From contig CAZJAT010000019.1 in assembly GCA_964544145.1 (NCBI GenBank), positions 1 to 33,044 of the forward strand: a DNA stretch of 33,044 nt, in the 5' to 3' direction. The notes under the pieces were generated by a model, which saw only the letters and a list, made by a program, of their open reading frames with translations, was not told the DNA's origin and did no database searches. This stretch comes from CAZJAT01 sp964544145 (GTDB lineage: Bacteria; Hydrothermota; 32-111). The translations under genes and the position numbers were made by a program. Below are positions 24,741 to 33,011 of this stretch, piece by piece. Every line of letters begins with the position of its first letter. The first letter of the stretch is position 1.

Positions 24741-26792
24741 TTACTCTTCCTCAGCCAGTTTCTTTGCTTCTTCAACAATCTTTTCTGTCTGTTCTCTGGG
24801 AACCGGTTCATAGGTTCCGAATGTCATTGAATATGTGCCTCTGCCCTGCGTCATTGAACGAAGCTGTGAGGAATACTGATACATCTCTGCTTCGGGAACC
24901 AAAGCTCTGACCTTCTGATTCTTACCCGTTGCTTCCATACCTAATATCTTTCCCCTTCTTGTATTCATATCACCCATGATATCACCCATATACTCTTCAG
25001 GTACAATGACTTCCACTTTCATAACCGGTTCAAGTAATATCGGACCTGCCTGCAGGATACCTGTCCTTACAGATTGTGAACCTGCTATTTGAAATGCAAT
25101 ATCAGATGAATCCACTGGGTGGAATTTTCCATCATACACTGTTGCTTTCACATCAACCGTGGGATAACCTGCCAGTATACCTTTACTGAGCTGTTCCCTG
25201 ACACCCTTTTCAATTGAGGGCACATATTTGGCAGGAATAGAACCGCCGAATATCTCATTGCCGAATTCAAAACCCTCACCTCTGGGCTGCGGGTCAAATC
25301 TGACATTACAGAGACCGAATTGTCCTCTTCCTCCTGACTGTTTCTTATGCTTTCCTTCGGCAGATGCTGTTTTTGTGATTGTCTCCCTGTATTTAATTCT
25401 CGGTTTTTCCAGGGTAACATTCACACCGAACTTTTCCTTCAATCTGTTAACAATGACCTCAAGATGAATATTTCCCAGTCCATGAATAAGTGTCTGCTTG
25501 ATCTCCGGGTCATATTTATATCTGAATGTGGGGTCTTCCTCTGATAATTTCATCAATCCATTTGATATCTTTTCTTCATCACCCTTTGACTGCGGCAGTA
25601 TTGCCATTGATACATTTGTTGCAGGAAAATCAATATGCGGGAATTGTACATTCATTGATTTGTCAGCTAGCGTGTCATTGGTCTTTGTATTCTTAAGCTT
25701 AACTATAATACCCATTCCTCCTGCAGAGATTGAATCAGACTCCTTTCTGTTCTTACCTGTAACAGTGAACATCTGATTTATTTTCTCATTGGCACCCTTG
25801 CTTACATTCACTGCCTCTGCACCTGATTTCATCTCACCTGAGATAACCCTGACAAAAGCAATATCACCCACATGTTTTTCAACTGTTGTCTTGAAAACAA
25901 ATGCAGTCATTGCATCATCTACCTTCACAGGGTCTGATTGTGTTTCATATTCACCCTTATCTGCTGCTGACGGCATATATTCTGAGATAATATTAAGTAC
26001 CCTGTCTGTTCCTATATTTGAAAGAGCATCTGTGAAACAAACAGGATAGAGTTTTCCTGATTTAATTGCTGCATTGAAACCGCGCGTGATATCCTCATCA
26101 CTCAGTGATTCCTCAAAGAATTTCTCCATTAATTCATCATCTGACTGTGCAACCATCTCAATGAGTTCACTTTTCATTGTCTCAACAGTATCTTTCAATT
26201 CGCCGGGTATATCTGTTTCTGTCTCTTTTCCGTCTTTATACTCATATGCCTTACCTGCTATCAGGTTTATTACACCCTTAAAATCAGGTCCCACACCGAG
26301 CGGAAGCTGCACAAGTGCTGCATTTGGTGTCAGATTATCCTTGATGTCGGAAAGAACAGCTTCATAATTAAGGTTTTCTTTTGTCATTTTGTTTATAATA
26401 AACATTGCTGACAATTTTTCCTTCTGCACTAAATCCCATGCCTTTTCTGTTCCAAGGTCAACACCGCTCTGGGCATCAACAATAATCGCAAATGATTCTG
26501 ATACCTTAGATGCTGACACCACCTCTCCGAAGAAATCCGGAAAACCGGGTGTATCCAGCATGTTTATCTGTTTCTTATTCCAATTTATTGTTGCTAATTT
26601 TAATGATATAGTTATTGCTCTGGACATCTCGTCATCATTAAAATCCAGAATAGAATTCTTATCATCAACCTTATTTAAACGTGTTGTTTCTCCGGCATTG
26701 AATAGAAAACATTCACCCAGGGAAGTTTTTCCTGTTGAGGAATGTCCCACCAAGGCCAGATTCTTAATATCAGCAGCTCCAAAATTTGCCAA
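24741..26792 (-). CDS. EF-G-like translational GTPase (EF-G2 / FusA2 type)
   Basis: 683 aa with the five-domain elongation factor G layout, GTPase at the front. G1 is GHSSTGKTS (16-24), G2 RAITI, G3 DTPGFPDF (80-87) and G4 NKMT (134-137). Canonical EF-G has a His after DTPG; here it is Phe, and the EF-G-like (FusA2) group also lacks the His. The guanine-specificity motif NKxD has Thr in place of Asp, which is unusual. Domain IV/V stretches such as GGRGQFG and EYMGDIMGDMNTRRGKI are intact. The start is TTG, supported by AGGAGG 5 nt upstream; no ATG is better placed. Its role is not established: such paralogues are not the main translocase and may act in ribosome recycling or stress. It is a lone gene with its own promoter and terminator. 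Confidence 0.92.
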   Translation of the reverse strand: MANFGAADIKNLALVGHSSTGKTSLGECFLFNAGETTRLNKVDDKNSILDFNDDEMSRAITISLKLATINWNKKQINMLDTPGFPDFFGEVVSASKVSESFAIIVDAQSGVDLGTEKAWDLVQKEKLSAMFIINKMTKENLNYEAVLSDIKDNLTPNAALVQLPLGVGPDFKGVINLIAGKAYEYKDGKETETDIPGELKDTVETMKSELIEMVAQSDDELMEKFFEESLSDEDITRGFNAAIKSGKLYPVCFTDALSNIGTDRVLNIISEYMPSAADKGEYETQSDPVKVDDAMTAFVFKTTVEKHVGDIAFVRVISGEMKSGAEAVNVSKGANEKINQMFTVTGKNRKESDSISAGGMGIIVKLKNTKTNDTLADKSMNVQFPHIDFPATNVSMAILPQSKGDEEKISNGLMKLSEEDPTFRYKYDPEIKQTLIHGLGNIHLEVIVNRLKEKFGVNVTLEKPRIKYRETITKTASAEGKHKKQSGGRGQFGLCNVRFDPQPRGEGFEFGNEIFGGSIPAKYVPSIEKGVREQLSKGILAGYPTVDVKATVYDGKFHPVDSSDIAFQIAGSQSVRTGILQAGPILLEPVMKVEVIVPEEYMGDIMGDMNTRRGKILGMEATGKNQKVRALVPEAEMYQYSSQLRSMTQGRGTYSMTFGTYEPVPREQTEKIVEEAKKLAEEE

Positions 26793-26827
26793 AATATCCT
26801 CCTTGTGTAAAATCTTATAGATTAGAT

Positions 26828-26855
26828 ATTTTATATATATTTATAATAAAGTCAA
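26828..26855 (-). promoter_or_regulatory. Candidate promoter of the EF-G-like gene
   Basis: On the minus strand TTGACT (26855-26850), a 16-nt spacer and TAAAAT (26833-26828), in a very AT-rich stretch. The -35 hexamer and spacer length equal those of the gdhA promoter. Confidence 0.5.
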
Positions 26856-26906
26856 GTAAAAGCACACAATATGTTAATTACTTCTGATAAAGCATTATGG
26901 GAGTGT

Positions 26907-28430
26907 TTATTTGAGCATTATCTGGAGATTTGCAGCAAACAAATGGTCATTATTGAAATTGCCTGCATAACCGGCAGATAAGGAAATATTGGAATGAAGG
27001 CCAATTACAATATTTATTCCGCCCCTGAAACCGCTGCCATCGTAGATATTATGCTGCGCATAAGTGCCGGATGCAGTGAATTCATATTCTGACAGCATAT
27101 CCTCCTGTGTGCTGAAATAGTATATAAATATGCCTGTTTTCATGAATCCCTTTACATATTGAATATCAGAGCGTATAGATAAACTCATTTGTGATGTCAG
27201 TTTAAATGAATTGTACATTATAAAATCATCACTATTCACACTCCGAATCTTCAATTTAATGCGTGATGAATAATCTGTCTGATCAAATGCATAAACCATA
27301 TGAAAGAAATTTACAGGATATAATGTTATATAATGCTTGACAGAATATCTATCCCCAAATTCAAATATATTCTCATACAGTATACCCACAGGCCTATGCA
27401 AGCGGAATGAAAATGAGAATTTGTCCCTATTGACCAATGAAGCCAATTTACTATGCGGATTGAAGTAATCAGATATCCTGAGATAATTGGCTTTGAATGT
27501 AATCTCTCTTTTATATGTTTTTTTAAGAGCCGCACTCAATGCATAGCCGCCATTGCTGCTATAAGCAATATCATATGAATATATGTCATAATGACCGAAT
27601 ACACTGCCTGTATAATAATGATTTGCATCTATAGGTTTAAGTGGAAAAGCATTTTGTGAATAGAGAAATCCGGCATTGATGACACCTGATTTATGACCGG
27701 CAATTAAAGCCCCGGCATATTCATCCAGATTATCCTTCCTTGATAATGATAATGAATCATCATGAATATTATATGTCATAATACTCAATACAGTATCATT
27801 CTCTATCCTTGCATCATACTGATTGAATGACAACAGCATATATGTCCTGATATCAGCAAATGGGAAGACCAAACCAATACCCCTGAATGAAGGATACTCA
27901 TCCCTTGAGCCGTCTCCTTCAAATCGCATGGAATAGAATGGTATACTGCTTAATGAGTAATAATTAGAATAATCGCTGAATAAGCCCCTGCCCGTTTTCA
28001 ATCTGATATTTCCGATAATTATATTTGGTGAGAATTGATAATATCCCTTCACATTATCAATGCCATTTTCTTCCATTCTGTCCTTCTCAATAATAAGGGA
28101 ATAGGAATGCCTTCTTTTAAACCTTCCATTCATCATTGCATGATATTTTGCATTGATAAAACGCATTGCATCAGAGGATATGCCTGCTGAACCATTAAAC
28201 CTGCCTGCATCCGAGTATTTGCTTATTACATATGAAGCATAATGATCCCCGGTCAATGAAAATATTAATTGCTGAGTTATATTCTTCTTTGCTTTTAACA
28301 ACACATATAGCGAATCAATCTCAATATCATTCAAAAATCCGGAGAAATCCTCAATAATAAGTTCCAGTGAATCGCTCTGCTGAAAACGGTCAGACCATTC
28401 TTCTGCATTTATGGGTACAATGAGGATCAA
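26907..28430 (-). CDS. Predicted outer-membrane beta-barrel protein
   Basis: 507 aa from a TTG at 28430; the start is uncertain. The hydrophobic segment LILIVPINA before EEWSDRFQQ looks like the end of a signal peptide. An opening region (about 10-60) of acidic helices (LIIEDFSGFLNDIEIDSLYVLL) recalls the N-terminal part of helix-hairpin-helix/barrel proteins of the FCB group. The remaining 440 residues are alternating aromatic/polar strands (YHAMMNGRFKRRHSYSLI, FRGGINIVIGL) ending NLQIMLK, consistent with a large barrel. No exact family is recognised. Last gene of the operon with the Nudix and barrel-HhH genes; stop and start codons of Nudix and this gene lie 5 nt apart. Confidence 0.7.
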   Translation of the reverse strand: MILIVPINAEEWSDRFQQSDSLELIIEDFSGFLNDIEIDSLYVLLKAKKNITQQLIFSLTGDHYASYVISKYSDAGRFNGSAGISSDAMRFINAKYHAMMNGRFKRRHSYSLIIEKDRMEENGIDNVKGYYQFSPNIIIGNIRLKTGRGLFSDYSNYYSLSSIPFYSMRFEGDGSRDEYPSFRGIGLVFPFADIRTYMLLSFNQYDARIENDTVLSIMTYNIHDDSLSLSRKDNLDEYAGALIAGHKSGVINAGFLYSQNAFPLKPIDANHYYTGSVFGHYDIYSYDIAYSSNGGYALSAALKKTYKREITFKANYLRISDYFNPHSKLASLVNRDKFSFSFRLHRPVGILYENIFEFGDRYSVKHYITLYPVNFFHMVYAFDQTDYSSRIKLKIRSVNSDDFIMYNSFKLTSQMSLSIRSDIQYVKGFMKTGIFIYYFSTQEDMLSEYEFTASGTYAQHNIYDGSGFRGGINIVIGLHSNISLSAGYAGNFNNDHLFAANLQIMLK

Positions 28431-28435
28431 TAATG

Positions 28436-28954
28436 CTAATGCTGAAACAAATACAACAGAACCGCTGTTACTGTTTTTCCATCCCTTAATTCCCTTGATA
28501 GAATCATCTCCTTTAATGAATCAATATCCATTTTAACAATCTCAATATTTTCATCAAAATCCGTATTGCCATGAGCAGGTTTCAAGTCAAAGCACAAAAA
28601 GAGATGCATGATTTCGTCAATAAATCCCGGTGAAGGATATAATGTGCCTATTTTCTTTATGCTGCCCGGCCTCATCTTAATCTCCTCGCTTAATTCACGT
28701 ATGGCACATTGCTCTGGTGATTCATTCTTTTCAAGTGTACCTGCAGGTATCTCCAGCAGATAATCTCCAACTGCATATCTGTATTGCCTGACAAGATATA
28801 TAAAATTATCTTCAATAGCTATCATTCCCACTGAACCGCTATGCCTTACAATTTCCCTGGATGTTTCCCTGCCATTCTCCAATGAGACCCTGTCATTGTA
28901 AACATTAATAATCCTTCCCTTGAATACCAATTCGGATTCAATCATCTTTTCCAT
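28436..28954 (-). CDS. Nudix hydrolase, ADP-ribose pyrophosphatase type
   Basis: 172 aa cytoplasmic enzyme. The Nudix box is GTLEKNESPEQCAIRELSEE (72-91) followed by IKM. It matches GX5EX7REUXEEXGU except that the final Gly is Lys (K93); all metal-binding residues (E87, E90, E91) are present. The preceding VRQYRYAVGDYLLEIPAG is characteristic of ADP-ribose pyrophosphatases, which split ADP-ribose and related nucleotide sugars. The start overlaps the stop of the barrel-HhH gene by 1 nt (TAATG). The ribosome site GGGGG is weak; a second ATG three codons on is possible. Its link with two envelope proteins is positional only. Confidence 0.92.
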   Translation of the reverse strand: MEKMIESELVFKGRIINVYNDRVSLENGRETSREIVRHSGSVGMIAIEDNFIYLVRQYRYAVGDYLLEIPAGTLEKNESPEQCAIRELSEEIKMRPGSIKKIGTLYPSPGFIDEIMHLFLCFDLKPAHGNTDFDENIEIVKMDIDSLKEMILSRELRDGKTVTAVLLYLFQH

Positions 28955-29937
28955 TATTCCCCCAGGAATGTGCTGTTCTTTATGTTTTCCATCAATGATT
29001 CACCAATGCCTTTTATTGAATCTATCTGCTCATATGATTTATATCCATTAATTATAAGACGCTTTGTGAGAATTTTCAATGCCATTTTGCTTCCTATGCC
29101 GTCAATGTTCATCAATTGATGTATGTTTGCTTTATTTATATTGATTATACTGTGATACGGTATTTGAATTATATCATTTGCCCGTTCATACTGAGGGATA
29201 TCTATATCAGCGTGTTTATTATAATAAGGTATATGAAGACCCAATGTGCACATATGCCCTATACCGAGCATGGGATGTATATATGCTGAATACTCTAATG
29301 AATATATACTGTAATTAAGCGTTATACCTGTCTTTAATATGCGATTCATATCCGCATAGAATGCAACATTCATACATGAATTAAGTGCAAACAATATCTC
29401 GCCGCCTAATGTCATAAATTTATTATAAATGCATTGAATTGTTATATTAAAGTGTTCTGATGTATATGATGTGATAAGGGCAGATTCAGTGTATTCACCC
29501 AAACGGAATACAGCTGTTGAGTGAAAGCTGCCCGGAAAAACAGCACAGAAGAGAAATACATCATAAGCACATGACATCACTCTATCGGCAAAATACCTGT
29601 ATTTGAATGCAGGCATTATACCAAATAACGCATTTGCCGTGTAATATGATATCATCGGATTCACAGATAATCTGCACACAATATCATTCCCGCTGAATAC
29701 TGATTGTATGCCATATAGCATGTTGCCGCTGTGATTGTAGAATGATATGCCGGAATTGTTTAATTCATACATATTCCACAATATGGATGAGTACATTGAA
29801 ATATACCGGCCCTGCGGCTTCTTGAATAGATAATGCTCACTCATTATACCCGCACCCCTATTGTCTGCTGTAATCAATTGTGCTTCTGCAGTGATTGTAT
29901 ATGAAATAATAATGAATAAAAATAAGAAATATTTCAT
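28954..29937 (-). CDS. Barrel-like exported protein with a C-terminal ComEA-type helix-hairpin-helix domain
   Basis: 327 aa. Signal peptide (MKYFLFLFIIISYTITAEAQ), then about 230 residues of strand-rich sequence with many Y, F, S and N (YISMYSSILWNMYEL, GNMLYGIQSVFSG), suggesting an outer-membrane barrel. From about residue 265 is a double helix-hairpin-helix: NINKANIHQLMNIDGIGSKM, then ALKILTKRLI and SIKGIGESLMENIK. These match the ComEA-type DNA-binding HhH, with GIG hairpins at both sites. First gene of a three-gene operon, with a good promoter and a GAGGG ribosome site. A DNA-related role at the cell surface is inferred from the HhH only. Confidence 0.8.
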   Translation of the reverse strand: MKYFLFLFIIISYTITAEAQLITADNRGAGIMSEHYLFKKPQGRYISMYSSILWNMYELNNSGISFYNHSGNMLYGIQSVFSGNDIVCRLSVNPMISYYTANALFGIMPAFKYRYFADRVMSCAYDVFLFCAVFPGSFHSTAVFRLGEYTESALITSYTSEHFNITIQCIYNKFMTLGGEILFALNSCMNVAFYADMNRILKTGITLNYSIYSLEYSAYIHPMLGIGHMCTLGLHIPYYNKHADIDIPQYERANDIIQIPYHSIININKANIHQLMNIDGIGSKMALKILTKRLIINGYKSYEQIDSIKGIGESLMENIKNSTFLGE

Positions 29938-29954
29938 AAGCCCTCTTTTTTATT

Positions 29955-29983
29955 ATTGTATATTGTTTCGTATAATTTGTCAA
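29955..29983 (-). promoter_or_regulatory. Sigma70-type promoter of the barrel-HhH/Nudix operon
   Basis: On the minus strand a perfect TTGACA (29983-29978), a 17-nt spacer and TACAAT (29960-29955), giving a start near 29948 and an 11-nt leader holding GAGGG. Confidence 0.75.
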
Positions 29984-30007
29984 GATATTTTTATCAATTC
30001 CTTATAC

Positions 30008-30036
30008 TTGATTTATATGTGGATTTATTCTATCAT
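30008..30036 (+). promoter_or_regulatory. Candidate rmuC promoter, placing the transcript start at the start codon
   Basis: TTGATT (30008-30013), a 17-nt spacer and TATCAT (30031-30036). The expected transcription start falls on or next to the ATG at 30043, so the mRNA would be leaderless, which agrees with the lack of a ribosome binding site there. Confidence 0.5.
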
Positions 30037-30042
30037 CTATAT

Positions 30043-31065
30043 ATGAATATATTTCAACTGATAATACTCATACTTCTATTTATCAATATACTGTTGATTG
30101 TCATTATGATGATACGCAGGCGTAATAATAATGATATATTCAATCATCTGAACACACAATTCCTCGAGTTCCAGAAGGATTTAAATGAGAATATGCATCT
30201 GAATAAGAGCGAAATGGAGCATACAAAGGATATCATTTCGGCAAATACACTGAAAACAGTTGAGATGATAAAGGAATTATCAGGCACAATTGCCCGCCTC
30301 ACAGATGAGCAGAAACATTCCACTAAATTGACAGAGGATTTGAAATATCTCTTTCAGAAACCAAAGGCGCGCGGCAATTACACAGAGATCGTTTTGGAGG
30401 AGATGCTCAAGCGGGTATTACCCGAGGGCATATGGCATAAACAGTATAATATTTCCGGAACAGAGCGTGAACGCGTTGATTTTGCCATTGAATACAATAA
30501 TAGTATTATACCCATTGATGTGAAGTTCCCCACTGATGATTATAACCGATATGTCAGCGAGAATGACAGAAAATTAAAATCAGAATTGTGGAATGAATTC
30601 ATCAAGAAGCTCAAAATGAATATAAAGGATATCTCTGCCAAATATATCAAACCGGAAAAAGGCACATCCGAATTCGCACTTATGTTTATCCCGACTGATT
30701 CAATATATTTTGATGCAATATCAACAGAGAATACCGAGGGTTTTGCCAATACACTCTTTGATTTTGCGCAGCAGAACAAGGTGTTGCTTGCCGGTCCATC
30801 CACATTCTATGCATTCCTGCAGATTATTATAGCGGGATTAAGGAATATTGAGATATTCAAGAATACAAAGACACTGCTTGAGAATATAAAGAAACTGGAG
30901 AGAAATATGGAACATTTCAGCAGTAAATACGAAGATATAGGCAATAAACTCCAGAAGGCCCGCGAAGCATATGATGTGGGCAATACACATTTTGACAGGA
31001 TACGTAAGAATTCATCGGATATTCTTAAATTGGACAAGAATACCGAGCAAATCACAAAGGAGTAA
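30043..31065 (+). CDS. rmuC: RmuC family protein (recombination-limiting)
   Basis: 340 aa from ATG 30043; the in-frame ATG at 29956 would add 29 residues lying inside the divergent promoter region and is unlikely. A membrane anchor comes first (NIFQLIILILLFINILLIVI), then a long charged coiled coil (about 35-105). The RmuC domain follows: ARGNYTEIVLEEMLKRVLPE, then GTERERVDFAIEYN and IPIDVKFPTDDYNRY. The D and K of the IDVKFP strand belong to a PD-(D/E)xK nuclease-like core. RmuC proteins limit inverted-repeat recombination and are thought to act as nucleases. The gene is 2 nt from the M20 peptidase gene, whose ribosome site overlaps its end. Confidence 0.93.
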   Translation: MNIFQLIILILLFINILLIVIMMIRRRNNNDIFNHLNTQFLEFQKDLNENMHLNKSEMEHTKDIISANTLKTVEMIKELSGTIARLTDEQKHSTKLTEDLKYLFQKPKARGNYTEIVLEEMLKRVLPEGIWHKQYNISGTERERVDFAIEYNNSIIPIDVKFPTDDYNRYVSENDRKLKSELWNEFIKKLKMNIKDISAKYIKPEKGTSEFALMFIPTDSIYFDAISTENTEGFANTLFDFAQQNKVLLAGPSTFYAFLQIIIAGLRNIEIFKNTKTLLENIKKLERNMEHFSSKYEDIGNKLQKAREAYDVGNTHFDRIRKNSSDILKLDKNTEQITKE

Positions 31066-31067
31066 TC

Positions 31068-32213
31068 ATGGCCGAGATAAACAGAGAGAGACTGATAAAC
31101 AGGTTTATGGAAATGGTGAAGATATCTTCAGAATCCCTTGAGGAAAAAGAATTCGGCGATTATTGCAAGGATTTTCTGGTAAATGAGATTGGATGCGAGA
31201 TATATGAGGATGATGCTGCTGCAAAGATAAATGGACAGCAATCCAATATTATTGCAAAATATTATGGTAATTCAATGAAAAAACCCCTTATGTTTGCCGC
31301 TCATCTGGACACTGTCAAACCGGGCAAGAATATTATACCCGTATTGGAAAACGGCATAATCCGTTCAAGCAGTGATACTGTGCTGGGTGCGGATGACAAA
31401 TCGGGTATTGCCGCTATATTTGAAGCATTGCTGCTCATCAAGGAAAATGACATAGATGCACCGGACATAGACATTGTGCTGACTGTTGCAGAAGAGATAG
31501 GATTACTCGGAGCAAAGAATATGAATTATCAATTGCTCAGGGCAAGGGAAGGATATGCACTGGACAGTGAACACATTGACGGTATTTTTGTGCGCGCTCC
31601 TTCACAGAATTCCATTGCCATTGAGATTGAAGGCATTGAATCACATGCCGGTATGTGTCCGGAGAAGGGTATAAGCGCCATCAAAACAGCTGCAGATGCT
31701 ATTGTTGAAATGCCTATGGGCAGGATTGATTCTCTGACAACAGCCAATATCGGTGTGATTGAAGGCGGCATGGCCACAAATATTGTTGCAAAAAAAATCA
31801 CTATGAATGGAGAGATACGCTCACACAATGAAGATAAATTAACATATTATACAGAAAAGATAAAGGAAGCGGTCTATAAGGCATGCTCCAAAAATAGAAT
31901 AACAATGCCTGACGGCACGATTAAGACAGCAGTGTGCAATATAGATGTGCAGAGGGAATACAATGCAATGCACATGAAGCCGGGCGAGCATGTACTTGAA
32001 CGTATAACAAAGGTGTTCTCCAAATTGGGTATTCCATGTAAGACAATAACAGGCGGAGGCGGTTCTGATGCCAACATTTTCAATGAACATGGCATCAAAA
32101 CAGTTATCATAGGTACAGGCATGATGGATGTGCATACGGTTAATGAATATATCAAAGCAGAAGACATGGTCACAGTAACATCCATTCTCATGGGCTTGAT
32201 AGAGGAAGAATAG
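31068..32213 (+). CDS. M20 family peptidase, PepT/tripeptidase-like
   Basis: 381 aa cytoplasmic metallopeptidase. Zinc-site residues are all in place: H79 and D81 in AAHLDTVKPG, D109 in GADDKSG, the catalytic E142 and ligand E143 in AEEIGLLG, D166 in ALDSEHIDG and a C-terminal His in DVHTVNEY. GGGSDANIF near the end is also typical. The dimerisation domain lies between about 180 and 300. It resembles PepT and B. subtilis YqjE, so an aminopeptidase acting on short peptides is likely, though specificity is unknown. AAAGGAG ends 5 nt before the ATG. Second gene of the rmuC operon. Confidence 0.93.
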   Translation: MAEINRERLINRFMEMVKISSESLEEKEFGDYCKDFLVNEIGCEIYEDDAAAKINGQQSNIIAKYYGNSMKKPLMFAAHLDTVKPGKNIIPVLENGIIRSSSDTVLGADDKSGIAAIFEALLLIKENDIDAPDIDIVLTVAEEIGLLGAKNMNYQLLRAREGYALDSEHIDGIFVRAPSQNSIAIEIEGIESHAGMCPEKGISAIKTAADAIVEMPMGRIDSLTTANIGVIEGGMATNIVAKKITMNGEIRSHNEDKLTYYTEKIKEAVYKACSKNRITMPDGTIKTAVCNIDVQREYNAMHMKPGEHVLERITKVFSKLGIPCKTITGGGGSDANIFNEHGIKTVIIGTGMMDVHTVNEYIKAEDMVTVTSILMGLIEEE

Positions 32214-32262
32214 GATAATTATACAATAAATTATCCATAGGGGATTGTGACTCCCCTTTTTT
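32213..32262 (+). terminator. Two adjacent stem-loops after the M20 gene, the second a rho-independent terminator
   Basis: The first dyad is GGATAATT (32213-32220) and AATTATCC (32229-32236), a perfect 8-bp stem beginning at the last base of the stop codon. The second is AGGGGA (32239-32244) and TCCCCT (32252-32257) followed by six T, the probable terminator of rmuC-M20. Confidence 0.75.
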
Positions 32263-32394
32263 ATTACTTCTGTCAACACTTCTCGAGACGGATTCATATG
32301 ATTAATTTCCCTGTATTTTGCATATTACTTTATTATGTCACTTATAGAGATTTTTTTGTATTTTTGTGCCCCCGGGATAGAGCATGTGAGACAC

Positions 32395-32694
32395 TCAATA
32401 TTGCTTATTGATGATTCTGTTCTTGAGTTTACGATAAACAGTATTATTGTCCCTTTTCCCTATTACCATTACTGTTATTCTTTTCAATTGATCATTCACA
32501 ATATATGCCAATCGATATCCGGAATTCCTCAATTTTATCTTATAAGCATTATTATGACCGGACAATTTGTCTTTTCTTACGCATGGATTTTCCAATCTTT
32601 CTTTTAATTTCTTCTTGAATTGCTGTTTGATTGTATTGTCTAGCCCCTGCCACTCCTCTAATGCTTTCTTATCAAAGAATAGCTCATAAATCAC
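32395..32694 (-). CDS. relE: RelE-type mRNA interferase toxin
   Basis: 99 aa, very close in layout to E. coli RelE. The motifs FDKKALEEWQGLD, QFKKKLKERLENP, YKIKLRNSGYRLAYIV and IGKRDNNTVY line up without gaps. The catalytic residues known from E. coli RelE (K52, K54, R61, R81, Y87) are present at the same positions, so the toxin should cut mRNA in the ribosomal A site. It overlaps the antitoxin gene by 11 nt and follows it, the normal toxin-antitoxin order. An intact pair indicates a working addiction or stress module. Confidence 0.94.
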   Translation of the reverse strand: MIYELFFDKKALEEWQGLDNTIKQQFKKKLKERLENPCVRKDKLSGHNNAYKIKLRNSGYRLAYIVNDQLKRITVMVIGKRDNNTVYRKLKNRIINKQY

Positions 32695-32935
32695 TGATAT
32701 TGACCTTTACGCTTTCATTACCCTCATCCATTCTTGTCTGTAACTCCTTACTAAGCACATAATCATCCATGATATCCATTATTGTTTCAAAAACCTTGCT
32801 GGGGACAAGATAAGCACTGGGTTTATTGTGACTCAATATTGCAGTGGGTTTGTTCCCTGATGACTCTATTACCCGGCTTGGGCTTTTTTTTAATTCACTT
32901 ATACTGACTGTTTGATTTGCATATAATTTATTCAT
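32684..32935 (-). CDS. Phd/YefM-type antitoxin of the RelE toxin (StbD-like)
   Basis: 83 aa. The N-terminal half has the Phd/YefM DNA-binding pattern (VSISELKKSPSRVIESSG, then AILSHNKPSAYLVPSKVFE), not the ribbon-helix-helix of E. coli RelB. The C-terminal tail VKVNISDL resembles the toxin-binding end of RelB-type antitoxins. Phd-type antitoxins joined to RelE-type toxins are known (StbD/StbE). It should neutralise the toxin and repress its own promoter through the repeats upstream. First gene of the operon. Confidence 0.9.
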   Translation of the reverse strand: MNKLYANQTVSISELKKSPSRVIESSGNKPTAILSHNKPSAYLVPSKVFETIMDIMDDYVLSKELQTRMDEGNESVKVNISDL

Positions 32936-32948
32936 AGCACACCCCTGC

Positions 32949-32990
32949 TTTTTAGTACTTATTTTAATACCTTTTTTAGTATTATTTTAA
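32949..32990 (-). promoter_or_regulatory. Direct-repeat operator of the toxin-antitoxin operon
   Basis: Two near-identical direct repeats, TTTTTAGTACTTATTTTAA (32949-32967) and TTTTTAGTATTATTTTAA (32973-32990), differ by a single base insertion and lie about 24 bp apart, two helical turns. The right one covers the -10 box, so antitoxin binding would shut off transcription. Confidence 0.65.
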
Positions 32991-33011
32991 GCCCTTTTAT
33001 TGGAATGTCAA
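32984..33011 (-). promoter_or_regulatory. Promoter of the toxin-antitoxin operon
   Basis: On the minus strand a perfect TTGACA (33011-33006), a 16-nt spacer and TAAAAT (32989-32984). The leader of about 40 nt contains the operator repeats and a GGGG ribosome site ahead of ATG 32935. To the right of the promoter (33012-33044) no feature is seen. Confidence 0.65.

Noticed and set aside
26389..26820. 143-codon plus-strand frame opposite the EF-G-like gene
   Set aside because: Antisense shadow of the conserved GTPase domain; no ribosome site or recognisable motif.
31839..32297. 152-codon minus-strand frame opposite the M20 peptidase gene
   Set aside because: Cys/His-rich translation arises from the antisense of the peptidase gene and it would run through the terminator stem-loops.
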